Part shown: piece by piece, positions 6,709 through 6,884 of the stretch
Layout of the letters: the number at the start of each line of letters is the position of its first letter
How positions within the stretch are numbered: the first letter of the stretch is position 1
Assembly (NCBI GenBank): GCA_009779335.1
Contig: WREM01000055.1
Span: 1 to 6,884, forward strand
From: Streptococcaceae bacterium
GTDB lineage: Bacteria; Bacillota; Bacilli; Lactobacillales; Streptococcaceae
Direction of reading: 5' to 3'
Length of the DNA: 6,884 nucleotides
Made by a program: the position numbers and the translations under genes
The notes under the pieces: model-generated
Database searches by the model: none
The model's input: the letters and a program-made list of their open reading frames with translations, nothing else
What the model was told of the DNA's origin: nothing

Positions 6709-6731
6709 AATAGTCGAAAGACTATTTTTTT
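6709..6731 (+). terminator. Intrinsic terminator after ndh
   Basis: AATAGTC (6709-6715) and GACTATT (6720-6726) form a perfect 7-bp stem closed by a GAAA tetraloop (GNRA type). Seven T's run from 6725 to 6731. It begins four bases after the stop codon. Confidence 0.88.
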
Positions 6732-6757
6732 ATTATTATCATATTTCCGATAAATCT

Positions 6758-6786
6758 TTGACAGCGAAAATAATCTATGTTATAAT
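6758..6786 (+). promoter_or_regulatory. Consensus sigma-A promoter of the last gene
   Basis: TTGACA (6758-6763) and TATAAT (6781-6786) are perfect hexamers separated by the ideal 17 bases, and the TGT at 6778-6780 adds an extended -10. The start is predicted near 6793, about 30 bases before the ATG. A degenerate cre-like sequence (TGACAGCGAAAATA, 6759-6772) overlaps the -35, with about three mismatches to the CcpA consensus. It is only a weak hint of catabolite control. Confidence 0.85.
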
Positions 6787-6822
6787 TTATATGTGAAAAA
6801 AATCACAAAGGAGAATGAAAAT

Positions 6823-6884
6823 ATGATTATTGGTGTAATTAAAGACCCTAAACAGGGAGAAGCACGTGTAGGGATGACCCCAGA
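6823..6884 (+). CDS. Alanine dehydrogenase / PNT-family protein, N-terminal fragment
   Basis: Only 20 full codons are present: MIIGVIKDPKQGEARVGMTP. This matches the start of the alanine dehydrogenase/pyridine nucleotide transhydrogenase N-terminal domain, typically M-x-I-G-x-x-K-E-x-x-x-x-E-x-R-V-x-x-T/S-P. The E-x-R-V and T-P positions are kept; the usual K-E is K-D here. Alanine dehydrogenase (reversible NAD-linked deamination of alanine to pyruvate) is the likelier product, because transhydrogenase alpha subunits are less usual in lactic acid bacteria. The fragment cannot decide between them, and related dehydrogenases of the same fold remain possible. AAAGGAG at 6807-6813, nine bases upstream of the ATG, supports this start. 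The gene continues past the window end. It has its own very strong promoter. Confidence 0.72.
   Translation, partial: MIIGVIKDPKQGEARVGMTP

Noticed and set aside
6815..6826. Three-codon frame (ATG AAA ATA TGA) overlapping the start of the last gene
   Set aside because: It is too short to judge and is explained by chance in an AT-rich leader. The 6823 start fits the protein family.
1..6884. CRISPR arrays, insertion sequences, tRNA/rRNA genes, prophage or toxin-antitoxin modules
   Set aside because: No regularly spaced repeats, transposase-like frames, terminal inverted repeats with target duplications, or RNA gene signatures were seen. The two small divergent genes do not resemble a toxin-antitoxin pair, since they are not co-directional and have separate terminators.

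Overview
The window looks like ordinary chromosome from a low-GC Gram-positive bacterium of the order Lactobacillales, most likely a Lactococcus or close Streptococcaceae relative. This is inferred from the AT-rich sequence, the strong purine-rich ribosome binding sites, the extended -10 promoters and the character of the proteins. These include a lactic-type type II NADH dehydrogenase with a membrane tail and a HesB-like protein of the kind found in lactic acid bacteria. No sequence search was possible, so the genus is an inference.

Layout. Bases 2-166 are the last 54 codons of ftsY (SRP receptor). A 10-bp inverted repeat and a promoter then lead into prs (263-1234), PRPP synthetase. A short terminator and an extended -10 promoter separate prs from leuS (1313-3808), leucyl-tRNA synthetase. 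A bidirectional terminator follows, serving both leuS and a convergent minus-strand gene (3838-4188) for a small HesB/Fe-S-biosynthesis-like protein. An AT-rich divergent region with a perfect 14-base palindrome lies between that gene and an unrecognised 118-residue cytoplasmic protein (4327-4683), which has its own terminator. Next is a 633-residue type II NADH dehydrogenase with a DoxX-like membrane domain at its C-terminus (4803-6704), again followed by a terminator. The window ends just inside a gene of the alanine dehydrogenase/transhydrogenase family (from 6823), driven by a promoter matching the consensus exactly.

How the genes relate. Nearly every gene has its own promoter and terminator signals, so this is a row of single-gene units rather than one operon. 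The left half is core housekeeping: protein targeting, nucleotide and amino acid precursor supply, and tRNA charging. The right half has a redox flavour: a possible Fe-S-related protein, NADH oxidation at the membrane, and an NAD(P)-linked dehydrogenase. No mobile element, CRISPR array, tRNA, rRNA or prophage signal was seen, and no gap without a gene exceeds 300 bases. I found no convincing new multi-gene system. The items most worth a second look are the divergent regulatory region at about 4189-4326, the two small proteins beside it, and the domain fusion in the NADH dehydrogenase.
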